From: JAZREA01 sp045660545
GTDB taxonomy: Bacteria; Bacillota; Clostridia; Monoglobales; Firm-18
DNA: 64,000 nucleotides
Assembly: GCA_045660545.1 (NCBI GenBank)
Contig: JAZREA010000006.1
Location: 4,535-68,534, forward strand
Reading direction: 5' to 3'
Below, in pieces: positions 26,767 through 34,917 of the stretch (the first letter of the stretch is position 1; every line of letters begins with the position of its first letter). The notes below the pieces were generated by a model. It saw only the letters and a program-made list of their open reading frames with translations, was not told the DNA's origin and searched no databases. The position numbers and the translations under genes are program-made.

Positions 26767-27915
26767 TCACACATTCTCAACAAGATATATTCCTCTGTAA
26801 CCCTCGTGAGTCGAGTCGAAGGATACTGTTGTGCAGTCACGGTTCCATCTTGGGTGCAAGTCGCATCTTTGGTCGATACGCTCACGGAACATAGATGTAT
26901 AAGAACCGAGATATTTAGTCTCCATTGTTTCTAAGTCGGTAATACAAAGCTTCTGCATCTTGTCGTCGTCAGGATAGCCGTCCCACAAAAGCCTTTTTCC
27001 GTCGTTGGAATAAAGCATATGGTTGTCCTTAACGAATATGTCTTTGCCAATCATTTTAGCTTCCTGAGTCTTGTCACGAAGCTCGTAGTTACCGAGCACG
27101 CCGCCTCTGTCTCTTCCTCTGATTTTTGCATAGAACATAACGACTTCGTCGTTTTTCCAGTGGTAGTGCGAATTATACCATCCGTAGTTCTCGAGCAAAT
27201 ACATATCAGAGCCGTCAATGTTTGCGGTTATAATCGCGGTGTCGTGGCATTGTTTTGTCTCTGTATGGAAGTCTCTTGGCAGGAACAAAAATCTGCTTGC
27301 AGACGGGTTGAAGGTTATGTGGTTAATAACCATCTTTTTGTCAATTCCGCCGTAAAAGCTTCCCGAAAAGTCCCAGATATCCTGCATGGATATAATCATT
27401 TTAGACTTTCCTGTCTGCATATCTACGAGGAAAATACCGTCGTTTTTAGAATGGTTTTCGTTATAAAACGGGTCAGGAATTGTAGCATAGCCATATCCTG
27501 GACGGAAATCATAAAGTCTGCTCATGTTTATGCTAAGACCCCATTTACCGTCCTTTGATACGTTGGCAATACTTCTGTCTGCATATCTCTTTTTGCCGGT
27601 GTTTATGTCTTCCGTTACCGCAACATACTCTCCGTCTACCAAAGCGTTGTAGATTATCTCGCTGTCCGGCTTTAACGGGTTCCACTGGAGCATCGCGCCC
27701 TGCTGGAAGTTCCACGCCTGTGTCGTTGTAATGGGCGTGTATTTTAGAGTATCAAGCTCGATTATACCAATCTCTGCCACGTCGTCCTTTTCGTGAACTC
27801 TGTCCATAAAGCTTACGTGGTGAGCCAGGTGGTACTTGCCGTTTGAATCAAACGGCTGAAGGTCATAATAACCGAAGAAAAAGTGTTGTTCTGCAGGTGA
27901 TATTCTTTTTTCCAT
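26767..27915 (-). CDS. Beta-propeller protein resembling oligogalacturonide lyase (PL22-like)
   Basis: The 382-residue protein is made of repeated beta-propeller blades. Examples are HHVSFMDRV, WGLSINMSRL, NHITFNPSASRFLFLPRDFH, HYHWKNDEVVMFYAK and QRCDLHPRWNRDCTTVSFDS, ending in GYRGIYLVENV. The His- and Gln-bearing blades toward the C-terminus resemble the metal site of PL22 oligogalacturonide lyases, and no signal peptide is visible, as expected for those cytoplasmic enzymes. It overlaps the DUF4091 gene by one base and lies in an operon with altronate-pathway genes, which fits a cytoplasmic uronide-cleaving role. The match is by pattern, so an unknown sugar-binding propeller is the alternative. 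Confidence 0.5.
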   Translation of the reverse strand: MEKRISPAEQHFFFGYYDLQPFDSNGKYHLAHHVSFMDRVHEKDDVAEIGIIELDTLKYTPITTTQAWNFQQGAMLQWNPLKPDSEIIYNALVDGEYVAVTEDINTGKKRYADRSIANVSKDGKWGLSINMSRLYDFRPGYGYATIPDPFYNENHSKNDGIFLVDMQTGKSKMIISMQDIWDFSGSFYGGIDKKMVINHITFNPSASRFLFLPRDFHTETKQCHDTAIITANIDGSDMYLLENYGWYNSHYHWKNDEVVMFYAKIRGRDRGGVLGNYELRDKTQEAKMIGKDIFVKDNHMLYSNDGKRLLWDGYPDDDKMQKLCITDLETMETKYLGSYTSMFRERIDQRCDLHPRWNRDCTTVSFDSTHEGYRGIYLVENV

Positions 27916-29597
27916 TACTTAATCACTTCCTCAATCTTTGCGTTAATCTTTTCTCTTAGCTCTAGGAGATACTCTGCGTTTTTAGGATATTTGTTCATTT
28001 CAATTTCCATACCCGCAGTATCCTCAATCATTTTAACAACAGCTTCGTGGCCTATGTAACTTTCTAAAAGCTTCATAGCGCGAATGTCCTGAAGCGACTG
28101 GAAAGTAACGTCGAGTCTTAGCGAATCAACAGGCTTTCCGTCTGCTCCCGGGTAAACAACGAATCCGTTACCACCCTGAATAGCGTTTCCTGCGTCTGTT
28201 GCAAGGAACGGATTTATTACTTCGCCTGTACCGCCTGTGGACGCACGCTTAAAGTAATAGTTAAAGCCAAAGTGAAGCAAAGCCTGAATGTTATACTTAA
28301 ACATCTGCACGCCTAAAATACGGCTTCTGAACGAAGGCATGTCTATAAATCTGTTAGGATAATAGTCCTTACCTGTTGCACAGCAGTAGTAAACGCCAAA
28401 AGGTGTCAGTCCCTTTTCGAAATACTGGTTAACTACCGGCAGATGAACTATCGGATATTTAACAGCGCCTGTAAGATAAACGTCAGGCTCGGAACAAGCC
28501 TCGATAATCTTAAAGTCAGAAAGCGCGTCGTCTACAATGCTCTTAGAAGCCATGTATGATTCAAGCAAGTGCAAGTGAGGCTCGTCGGAGATGTGGAAAT
28601 ATGTTCTGTCCGCAACACCCTCCTTGCGCAAAACCTTGATAAGTTCCGGCAAGCACTTACCTAAGAATTCCTTGTATTCGTCCGATACAGCAAGTGTCTT
28701 CCAGCCAAATATTTCCTTATTCTTTCCGTTTACCTTAGCAACAATTCTTGGCGCAAATTTAGCACCCCACTGTGAAAACAGATGAGAAATTTCAAGAGCG
28801 TCGCCGCCGCATTTTTTAAATATATCTATCCACTTTACAAGCTTTGTAAAGTCAAAGCTGTATTCTCCGTCTTCAACAGTAATGTCAACCAACTGACAAG
28901 CAGGCCTTTTAAAGCCCGGAGACGTGTCGAGCGGAATGGAAAATAGCGGTGTGTAAATCGAGTTAACACCATTTTCCACAGCACACTTCATAAAGTCTTC
29001 GATAATTTGCCAGTGCTTTTTAGAATACATTTTAACTTTATAAGCACTAGCAAGACAGTCGGCGTGGAACCAGTTTGCAACAACAGTCTCCTGCTTCGGC
29101 AAAAGGGCGTCGATAATCTTAACGCTTAGCGTTTTTACAATCTTAATGTCGTCCCATTCAAACACAAGATTAATGTCGTAGTTGCCTGCCGGCACTGCAC
29201 CCTTGGTGTCCACTGTAACCCAAAGGCTGTGCCAAATTTCAGGAATTACCTCAAAGTGGTTTGTCTTCATCTCCAAAAGTGAGTCCGGATAAAGACCCGG
29301 GCGTCTTCTAAGATAACAGTCGTCCTGGTTGTGCGGATAGAAGCTAAGCTCAACCGGAACGTTACCCACAAACCTTACTTTTATATACTCTTTAAGAGGC
29401 GAATCTACCGTTAACTTAAAGTCAAATTTACAAGCATCGCCGGTCGGCTCGCCCAAAAATGCATACGCAACCTGGTATGAAAGTCTTTCATTTTTTAAAA
29501 TCGATGCACTTTTGTACTCCTTGGCACCGGGCTTTTCATCCAAGAAAACCTTTTCCAAAGACGAAAGCTGAATAAAGCCAAAATCTTCTTTTACCAT
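27915..29597 (-). CDS. DUF4091 / GH123-like protein (candidate N-acetylhexosaminidase)
   Basis: The 560-residue protein has an N-terminal beta-sandwich-like region (about 1-170). A TIM-barrel-like part follows, with WFHADCLASAYKV, YTPLFSIPLDTSPG, the acidic pair in YFHISDEPHLH and a late FGFNYYFKRAS, then the DUF4091-type C-terminus. GH123 beta-N-acetylgalactosaminidases share this layout and use an adjacent Asp-Glu pair with substrate-assisted catalysis. The DE here would be that pair. No signal peptide is seen, so it probably acts in the cytoplasm on imported oligosaccharides. Its neighbours nagB and nagA would take up the released amino sugar. The catalytic assignment is inferred. Confidence 0.68.
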   Translation of the reverse strand: MVKEDFGFIQLSSLEKVFLDEKPGAKEYKSASILKNERLSYQVAYAFLGEPTGDACKFDFKLTVDSPLKEYIKVRFVGNVPVELSFYPHNQDDCYLRRRPGLYPDSLLEMKTNHFEVIPEIWHSLWVTVDTKGAVPAGNYDINLVFEWDDIKIVKTLSVKIIDALLPKQETVVANWFHADCLASAYKVKMYSKKHWQIIEDFMKCAVENGVNSIYTPLFSIPLDTSPGFKRPACQLVDITVEDGEYSFDFTKLVKWIDIFKKCGGDALEISHLFSQWGAKFAPRIVAKVNGKNKEIFGWKTLAVSDEYKEFLGKCLPELIKVLRKEGVADRTYFHISDEPHLHLLESYMASKSIVDDALSDFKIIEACSEPDVYLTGAVKYPIVHLPVVNQYFEKGLTPFGVYYCCATGKDYYPNRFIDMPSFRSRILGVQMFKYNIQALLHFGFNYYFKRASTGGTGEVINPFLATDAGNAIQGGNGFVVYPGADGKPVDSLRLDVTFQSLQDIRAMKLLESYIGHEAVVKMIEDTAGMEIEMNKYPKNAEYLLELREKINAKIEEVIK

Positions 29598-29618
29598 TAT
29601 TTTGCACCCTTTCGTTTA

Positions 29619-30347
29619 TTACAGTTCGATACCTGATGCAGAGTTTTCGTCAACGAACAAAGTCATGTCGCCATGAGTCTTTAAAAGAGTTGCAGGAACC
29701 ATGTTGGTAAGTTCGTTTTCCATCATAGCCTTAATAGCGTTAGCCTTTACCTTGTGAGGTACTGCAGAGATGATTACCTTGCTCTGCATAATCTGATGAC
29801 ATGTCATAGAAATAGCCTGCTTCGGTACATCGTCAGCTGTTTTGAACCAGCCTTCGCCTACCTGCTGGTTACGGCACTTGTCGTCAAGGTTAACTATGAT
29901 GTAGCTTTCCTTTGTGTCAAAGTCTGCTGGCGGATCGTTAAAAGCGATGTGCGCATTTTCGCCGATACCGATTAATGCAACGTCAACAGGAGCCTTTAAA
30001 ACTTCTTCTGTCAAATACTTAATTGCTTCTTCCGGGTGGTCTCCGTCAACGTAGTGAACCTTTTTAAGATTAAGAAGGTCTGCAAATCTTTCTTTAATGT
30101 ACTTTCTAAAGCTTGCAGGATGTGTAACAGGGAGGCCAACATATTCGTCTAAGTGGAATACTTCAACCTTTGACCAGTCAATTTTTTCCTCAACGAGTGC
30201 CTTTAATGTATCAAACTGAGAAGCGCCTGTTGAAAGGATAATTCTTGCGTATCCCTGCTTTTCAATTGCCTCGTTGATTCTTTCAGCAGTATATTTAGCT
30301 GCTGCCTTACCAAGTTCTACTGAGTCTTTACTTTTTACGATGTTCAT
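29619..30347 (-). CDS. nagB: Glucosamine-6-phosphate deaminase
   Basis: The 242-residue protein has the NagB motifs: ILSTGASQFDTL, EVFHLDEYVGLP with the catalytic-region Asp-Glu, and ALIGIGENAHIAFNDPPADF. A late VPATLLKTHGDMTLFVDENS is the usual C-terminus. It converts GlcN-6-phosphate to fructose-6-phosphate and ammonia. An AAGGAGAG site precedes the ATG. It stands in the middle of the operon between uxaA and the GH123-like gene rather than next to nagA, which ties the uronate and amino-sugar branches into one transcript. Confidence 0.92.
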   Translation of the reverse strand: MNIVKSKDSVELGKAAAKYTAERINEAIEKQGYARIILSTGASQFDTLKALVEEKIDWSKVEVFHLDEYVGLPVTHPASFRKYIKERFADLLNLKKVHYVDGDHPEEAIKYLTEEVLKAPVDVALIGIGENAHIAFNDPPADFDTKESYIIVNLDDKCRNQQVGEGWFKTADDVPKQAISMTCHQIMQSKVIISAVPHKVKANAIKAMMENELTNMVPATLLKTHGDMTLFVDENSASGIEL

Positions 30348-30395
30348 AATAACTCTCCTTTTAATTTATTTTATTTTTAAATTAATAACATTATC

Positions 30396-31769
30396 TTACA
30401 GCATTACGCCGTCTTTGAATATTGCGATTTCGCTATATCCGTTGATTTCGTTCTTAGCAAGCTCGCCGTTTGCAGTTTTGATTATCAAGTCAAACAGCTT
30501 GTCATCAAGCTTTTCTCCTTCAGCAAAGCTTCCTGCGTCAAAGTCTATCCAGTTGGACTTCTTCTGTGCAAGGGCGTGGTTAGACGCGATTTTAAGAGTC
30601 GGAGCAGGTCCTCCAAACGGAGTACCGCGGCCGGTAGTGAAAAGCACTATATGCGCACCCGCAGCAGTAAGGTTAGTAATCGCCACCATGTCGTTGCCCG
30701 GCCCGTCAAGCAAGGAAAGTCCGCCTTTTGAAACCCTGTCGCCGTAACCTAAAACATCAGTTACAGTAGCAAGTCCACCCTTTTGGATACAACCGAGCGA
30801 TTTGTCCTCAAGTGTTGTAATTCCTCCCGCCTTGTTACCGGGGGACGGGTTTTCGTACACATTCTGCGAATGTGCTGTGTAATAATTTTTAAAATCATTT
30901 ATCATTTTTACACATTTGTCAAAAACTTCTTTGCTCTCGCAACGGTTCATCAAAAGATGCTCTGCGCCAAACATTTCCGGAACCTCGGTAAGAACAGAGC
31001 TACCACCGTAGGAAACCATCTTTTCGCAAATCTGGCCAACAAGCGGGTTTGCGGTAATACCGCTGTAACCGTCGCTTCCGCCGCATTTAAGACCAATTAT
31101 AAGCTTTGACACCGGAACGGGAGTACGCTCAAACTTTGAAGCATACTCTTTTAGCTCGTTTATAATAGCTACGCCTGCCTCAATCTCGTCCTCTACGTCC
31201 TGTACCGACAAAAAGCGTACTCTTTCTTCGTCGTATTCGCCTATTACCTTTTTAAAAACATCAATGTTGTTGTTTTCACAGCCAAGTCCCAAAACAAGCA
31301 CACCGCCTGCATTTGGATGGCGAACGAGGTTTGCAAGTGTTTTTTGCGTAACGCTCTGGTCCTCGCCCGTCTGCGAGCAGCCAAAAGGATGCGGAAAACT
31401 TTTTGCACCCGTAAGCGCAGCAAGCCTGTCAGCAGTCTTGTTTACACAGCCAACCGTGTTTATAATCCAAATTTCGTTACGGATACCGATTTCTCCGTTT
31501 GGACGAACGTAGGCGTTAATCATCGGCACCTCATCCGCCTTAGGGATGTCATAAAACTGTGGCTCGTATTTATAGTCAAGCAGTTTTTCCGAAAGATTGG
31601 TCGCCATATTGTGCGTATGTACGTGCTCGCCCTTTTTAATGTCCACTGTTGCGTGGCCGATGCTTTGTCCGTATTTTATTATATCAGTTCCGGACGCGAT
31701 ATCCTCGCGGGCGTATTTGTGCCCGTTTTCCAAATTAACTTCAACATTATCAAGCTTATTTATCAGCAT
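30396..31769 (-). CDS. uxaA: Altronate dehydratase
   Basis: The 457-residue protein joins an N-terminal SAF-like part (GEHVHTHNMATNL) to the main domain, with GIRNEIWIINTVGCVNKTADRL, PHPFGCSQTGEDQ, GLGCENNN and KCGGSDGYSGITANP. These motifs mark the UxaA/GarD family. It dehydrates D-altronate to 2-keto-3-deoxygluconate. The start has GAGGTGG six bases upstream and overlaps the end of uxaB by 14 bases. The next steps (KDG kinase and aldolase) are not in this window. Confidence 0.9.
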   Translation of the reverse strand: MLINKLDNVEVNLENGHKYAREDIASGTDIIKYGQSIGHATVDIKKGEHVHTHNMATNLSEKLLDYKYEPQFYDIPKADEVPMINAYVRPNGEIGIRNEIWIINTVGCVNKTADRLAALTGAKSFPHPFGCSQTGEDQSVTQKTLANLVRHPNAGGVLVLGLGCENNNIDVFKKVIGEYDEERVRFLSVQDVEDEIEAGVAIINELKEYASKFERTPVPVSKLIIGLKCGGSDGYSGITANPLVGQICEKMVSYGGSSVLTEVPEMFGAEHLLMNRCESKEVFDKCVKMINDFKNYYTAHSQNVYENPSPGNKAGGITTLEDKSLGCIQKGGLATVTDVLGYGDRVSKGGLSLLDGPGNDMVAITNLTAAGAHIVLFTTGRGTPFGGPAPTLKIASNHALAQKKSNWIDFDAGSFAEGEKLDDKLFDLIIKTANGELAKNEINGYSEIAIFKDGVML

Positions 31770-33024
31770 ATTTTTCCACCTCTTCTGCCAAGAATCCCAG
31801 GTCTGTTCCCCAAAGCTCAGTGTTTTGGAGTATTTCCTTAACGGAAGCTGATTTTATAAATTCAACAGCACCTGCGTCGTCGTTGGGTTCTCTTGTTTTG
31901 TAGTACTTAATCAGCATAGCAAGTGAAAGTACCAGGTTTTTAGGCAACTTGCCAAACTTCTCTTTATATCCGAGCAGCGACGGCAAAACGCGCACACGGA
32001 ACTTTGAAACAGAGTTAAGTGTTATCGAAACAAGCATATGGCGTATATAAGGGTTGCAACAACGTGCGAGCACGCTGTTTGCATAATCCTCTGCCTCTTC
32101 TTTGTCGGCGTCTAAGGTTGGAATAATTTCTTCAAAAATTGTGCTTTTGATGAATGCCGACATCTTTTCGTCATCCATACAGCTTTTTACAGTATCAAGC
32201 CCTTCGAGCAAAGCGTAATGAACAACAGATGTATGCGCTCCGTTTAATATATGTACTTTAAGGTCTCTGTATCTGCGAAGATTGTCTGTAACAACAACGT
32301 TAAGCCCTGCTTTGTCAAACGGAATTTCCTTACAGATATCCTTGTACCCCTCTATTACCCAAAGGTGGAAATACTCGGAAGTGTTAAGTAAGTTGTCATT
32401 ATATTTTTCAACAATGTCCTCGCCCTTCGGATATCCCGGCACAATACGGTCAACAAGAGTGTTGCAGAAAATATTTTTTTCGTTAACCCACTTTATAAAG
32501 TCTTCGCCGAGTTCCCAGTCGTTTGCATACTTTAAAACAATCTCTTTTAGTTTTTCGCCGTTTTTGTCAATAAGCTCACATGGCAAGAAAACAAATCCGT
32601 CGAGGCCAAGGTCAAAGCGACGCTTTAAAAGCACAGTTACCTTTGCAGGGAATGAAACCTTAGGACACAAGTCCTGTGTATCCTCAGCGCAATATGTTAT
32701 TCCTGCTTCTGTTGTGTTGGAAATTACAAAGCGGAAGTCCTTGTTCTCTGCGAGCTTTAAAAACGCGTCGTAATCGTTAAAAGGATTTACGCACCTTGAA
32801 ATAACCTCAACCTTCTTGTCCTCAACGCCCTCGGCACCGCGGCAAATATGTGTGTACACACAGCCCTGTTCCTCGAGCATATCACAACGTCCAAGTTCAA
32901 GAGGCTGAACTACTACAACCTTGCCGTCAAAGTCGGTCTTTTCGTTTATATGCTGCAACATCCAGTCAGCAAAACCGCGCAAGAAACCGCCCTCGCCAAA
33001 CTGTATAATCTTTTCCGTAGCCAT
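31756..33024 (-). CDS. uxaB: Tagaturonate reductase (altronate oxidoreductase)
   Basis: The 422-residue protein belongs to the mannitol dehydrogenase-type polyol dehydrogenase family. It has IIQFGEGGFLRGFADWML at the N-terminus (Rossmann loop), FVISNTTEAGI, and the catalytic segment LKVHILNGAHTSVVHYALL in the C-terminal domain. It is shorter than E. coli UxaB (about 480 residues), as in several Firmicutes. It reduces D-tagaturonate to D-altronate with NADH in galacturonate catabolism and is followed at once by uxaA. A related fructuronate reductase activity (UxuB) is the alternative, but pairing with uxaA supports UxaB. Confidence 0.86.
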   Translation of the reverse strand: MATEKIIQFGEGGFLRGFADWMLQHINEKTDFDGKVVVVQPLELGRCDMLEEQGCVYTHICRGAEGVEDKKVEVISRCVNPFNDYDAFLKLAENKDFRFVISNTTEAGITYCAEDTQDLCPKVSFPAKVTVLLKRRFDLGLDGFVFLPCELIDKNGEKLKEIVLKYANDWELGEDFIKWVNEKNIFCNTLVDRIVPGYPKGEDIVEKYNDNLLNTSEYFHLWVIEGYKDICKEIPFDKAGLNVVVTDNLRRYRDLKVHILNGAHTSVVHYALLEGLDTVKSCMDDEKMSAFIKSTIFEEIIPTLDADKEEAEDYANSVLARCCNPYIRHMLVSITLNSVSKFRVRVLPSLLGYKEKFGKLPKNLVLSLAMLIKYYKTREPNDDAGAVEFIKSASVKEILQNTELWGTDLGFLAEEVEKYADK

Positions 33025-33048
33025 ATCCTACACCCCATTCTATATTTT

Positions 33049-33077
33049 ATAATACAATTTTACATCATATTTTTCAA
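33049..33077 (-). promoter_or_regulatory. Sigma-A promoter of the uxaB-nagA operon
   Basis: Minus strand TTGAAA (33072-33077), 17-nt spacer, TATTAT (33049-33054), about 25 bases before the uxaB ATG. The divergent AraC-type gene starts at 33177, so the 152-base intergenic region should hold the operators, though I saw no clear repeat. Confidence 0.72.
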
Positions 33078-33176
33078 ATTTTCTACTCTAAACTTTACTT
33101 TTTTAAAAATTTATATTCCATTTTTTACTTTTTTGTGTTACAATAAATAAAACTATTACTTCGGAGGCAAATTTGT

Positions 33177-33986
33177 ATGGATTTTTATGAAAAAACTCTC
33201 TTTTCAATCGAACGACACACAGGAAACACAATATCAGTTGACGAGCACTTTCACAGCCTTTATGAATTTTACTATTTAAAAAACGGCACGGCAACCTACC
33301 TTACCAACGATAAAATATACAATCTTGCAAAAGGCGATATCGTGGTTATACCGCCAAACACTCTGCATAAGACTGTTTCGTCAGGCAAAAGAGAAAGAGA
33401 CCGTATACTATTTTATCTTGACAGGTCCTTTATAAAAATTGCGCCGAATGCGGAAGAGATTTTACCTAACGAGCCCTTGTTTTGCCACACCGAAAACAAC
33501 ATAAGGCTCAGGTCTATATTCGAAGAAATGCTAAACGAGGCCAACACGACAAACGACAGCCTCTACCTCGAAGCGCTAATATGCGAGCTGCTTGTTGTCT
33601 TGTCAAGGACTGCAAAAAGCGAATCGGCAGAAAACGAGCATATAAAATTGCCCAAAATAATTTCCGACGTTCTTGCCTACATCGCTTCAAATTATTCCAC
33701 AGACCTTACTTTAAAAAGCATTTCAGAGCATTTTTACACAAACTCTTCATATCTTAGCAGACTTTTTAAACAACACACAGGCTTTACCTTTTGCAACTAT
33801 TTAAACAACTACCGAATTAAAGAGGCAAACAAGCTCCTTGCAGAAACAAACAAGCCGATAACCGAAATTGCGCTCGACTGCGGGTTTAACTCTTCCAACA
33901 ACTTTTGCAAATGCTACAAAAAGCTGACAAAAACGTCCCCACTCGCGTACAGAAAATACATAACAAAAAGGCAAAACATCAATTAA
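33177..33986 (+). CDS. AraC-family transcriptional regulator with N-terminal cupin
   Basis: The 269-residue protein has an N-terminal sugar-binding cupin (SVDEHFHSLYEFYYLKNG, GDIVVIPPNTLHK). The C-terminal double helix-turn-helix of the AraC family is SISEHFYTNSSYLSRLFKQH, then ITEIALDCGFNSSNNFCKCY and TSPLAYRK. An GGAGG site precedes the ATG. It is divergent from the uxaB-nagA operon and ends at a terminator. It is the natural candidate activator of that operon, with a sugar or sugar acid from the glycan as effector. Confidence 0.9.
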   Translation: MDFYEKTLFSIERHTGNTISVDEHFHSLYEFYYLKNGTATYLTNDKIYNLAKGDIVVIPPNTLHKTVSSGKRERDRILFYLDRSFIKIAPNAEEILPNEPLFCHTENNIRLRSIFEEMLNEANTTNDSLYLEALICELLVVLSRTAKSESAENEHIKLPKIISDVLAYIASNYSTDLTLKSISEHFYTNSSYLSRLFKQHTGFTFCNYLNNYRIKEANKLLAETNKPITEIALDCGFNSSNNFCKCYKKLTKTSPLAYRKYITKRQNIN

Positions 33987-33997
33987 TATAACAAAAA

Positions 33998-34030
33998 ACA
34001 CCTCCGCAGTACAGTCCCGCGGGGGTGTTA
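33998..34030. terminator. Bidirectional intrinsic terminator between the AraC-type gene and the DtxR-family gene
   Basis: Inverted repeat ACACCTCCGC / GCGGGGGTGT with a roughly 10-nt loop. The minus strand runs into TTTTTTG and the plus strand into a weaker CTTTTTATTT. It serves both convergent genes. Confidence 0.88.
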
Positions 34031-34036
34031 TACTTT

Positions 34037-34399
34037 TTATTTCGCAAGATAGTTTTTCATTGCGTAAAAGGTTTTTTCACTGATGACATGCTCCATCCTG
34101 CAAGCGTCCTCTGAGGCGGTCTTCTCATCTACACCAATAGACATAAGCATCTTTGTCAAAACGGTGTGTCTGTCAAAAATGCTCTTGCCCTTTTCCTTGC
34201 CAAATTCGGTCAGGGAAATATATCCGTCCTTGTCAACGGTGATATATCCATCTTTTTTGAGCAGCCCAACCGCACGGCTAACGCTCGGCTTTGAATAGTT
34301 CATGTGCTCAGCAACATCGATGGAACGGACAGACTGTTTCTGACCGCATAGAACATATATGGATTCAAGATACATTTCTCCGGATTCCTTCATGGACAT
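34037..34399 (-). CDS. DtxR/MntR-family metal-dependent repressor
   Basis: The 120-residue protein has a winged helix (ESGEMYLESIYVLCGQ, VRSIDVAEHMNYSKPSVSRA, DGYITVDKDGYISLTEFGKE). The metal-binding dimerisation helices include EDACRMEHVISEKTF, with the Cys, Glu and His ligands of this family. The start is the ATG at 34399, with AGGAG five bases upstream. A reading frame extending 43 codons further would run across the promoter and is rejected. It lacks an SH3-like tail, as in MntR. Divergent feoAB with palindromic operators makes Fe2+ the likely co-repressor, but Mn2+ is possible. Confidence 0.88.
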   Translation of the reverse strand: MSMKESGEMYLESIYVLCGQKQSVRSIDVAEHMNYSKPSVSRAVGLLKKDGYITVDKDGYISLTEFGKEKGKSIFDRHTVLTKMLMSIGVDEKTASEDACRMEHVISEKTFYAMKNYLAK

Positions 34400-34429
34400 A
34401 TCAACTCCTATAATACTTTCTATGTTGTC

Positions 34430-34458
34430 AGTATAACATATTTTGACAATAAAATCAA
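34430..34458 (-). promoter_or_regulatory. Sigma-A promoter of the DtxR-family gene
   Basis: Minus strand TTGATT (34453-34458), 17-nt spacer, TATACT (34430-34435). An inverted repeat TTGTCA...TGACAA (34425-34449) spans the -10 region and could be an autoregulatory site. Confidence 0.68.
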
Positions 34459-34493
34459 GCACAACACGACAAAGACATTTTTTCAAAAATCTA

Positions 34494-34522
34494 TTGACAA
34501 AATTTTCTAACAGTGCTATAAT
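34494..34522 (+). promoter_or_regulatory. Perfect-consensus sigma-A promoter of feoAB
   Basis: Plus strand TTGACA (34494-34499), 17-nt spacer, TATAAT (34517-34522). Two metal-repressor-type palindromes lie just downstream, around and after the transcription start. That is a natural repression arrangement for such a strong promoter. Confidence 0.9.
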
Positions 34523-34530
34523 TGTCAATG

Positions 34531-34546
34531 GTTAGCAGTTGCTAAC
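34531..34546. promoter_or_regulatory. Palindromic operator 1 (GTTAGCA-GT-TGCTAAC)
   Basis: 16-bp inverted repeat immediately after the feoAB transcription start region. The half-site GTTAGC recurs at 34565-34580 and 34867-34882. It is most simply the binding site of the adjacent DtxR-family repressor. Confidence 0.8.
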
Positions 34547-34564
34547 TATATATTTTGCAGTTTA

Positions 34565-34580
34565 GTTAGCTTTTGCTAAC
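34565..34580. promoter_or_regulatory. Palindromic operator 2 (GTTAGC-TTTT-GCTAAC)
   Basis: Second copy of the GTTAGC/GCTAAC palindrome, centred 34 bp after the first, in the feoA leader and ending 34 bases before the feoA ATG. Confidence 0.78.
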
Positions 34581-34614
34581 AGGAATAAATTTTATCAACA
34601 AGGCGGGTCCGGCT

Positions 34615-34827
34615 ATGAACTTAAAAGATGCAACAGAAGGTAAGGAATATATCATTTCCAATATTGAAACAGACGACGAAGAGCTTAACAGCTTTCTCTT
34701 CTCTCTCGGATGTTACAGCGGCGAGAAGATTACCGTCGTTTCGCACCTTAAAAGCAGCTGTATCGTCGCTATAAAAGACAGCAGATACAATATAGACAAT
34801 CAGTTGGCGGAGGCAATTTTAATATAA
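34615..34827 (+). CDS. feoA: FeoA ferrous iron transport accessory protein
   Basis: The 70-residue SH3-like protein reads MNLKDATEGKEYIISNIETD, then FSLGCYSGEKITVVSHLKSS, CIVAIKDSRYNIDNQLAEAIL. This is the FeoA pattern at its usual length. The ATG at 34615 has AAGGCGGG upstream. An upstream TTG in the same frame lies within operator 2 and is rejected. It supports the FeoB GTPase-transporter encoded next, probably by contacting its cytoplasmic domain. Expression should be repressed when iron is plentiful through the flanking palindromes. Confidence 0.9.
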   Translation: MNLKDATEGKEYIISNIETDDEELNSFLFSLGCYSGEKITVVSHLKSSCIVAIKDSRYNIDNQLAEAILI

Positions 34828-34866
34828 CGATTGCTTCCTACCCTACTCTTATTTTTTAAAGACACA

Positions 34867-34882
34867 GTTAGCAGCCGCTAAT
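34867..34882. promoter_or_regulatory. Third GTTAGC-type palindrome between feoA and feoB
   Basis: GTTAGC-AGCC-GCTAAT, with arms TTAGC/GCTAA, 36 bases before the feoB ATG. It matches the two promoter-proximal operators. I see no good promoter next to it, so it could be a roadblock or auxiliary site. Confidence 0.6.
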
Positions 34883-34917
34883 CTCGAACAACACAGAGCA
34901 AAACAGGAGGAATTAAC

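Noticed and set aside
34399..34528. 43-residue N-terminal extension of the DtxR-family repressor
   Set aside because: It would be encoded upstream of the -10 and -35 boxes; the ATG at 34399 has AGGAG and matches the family start.
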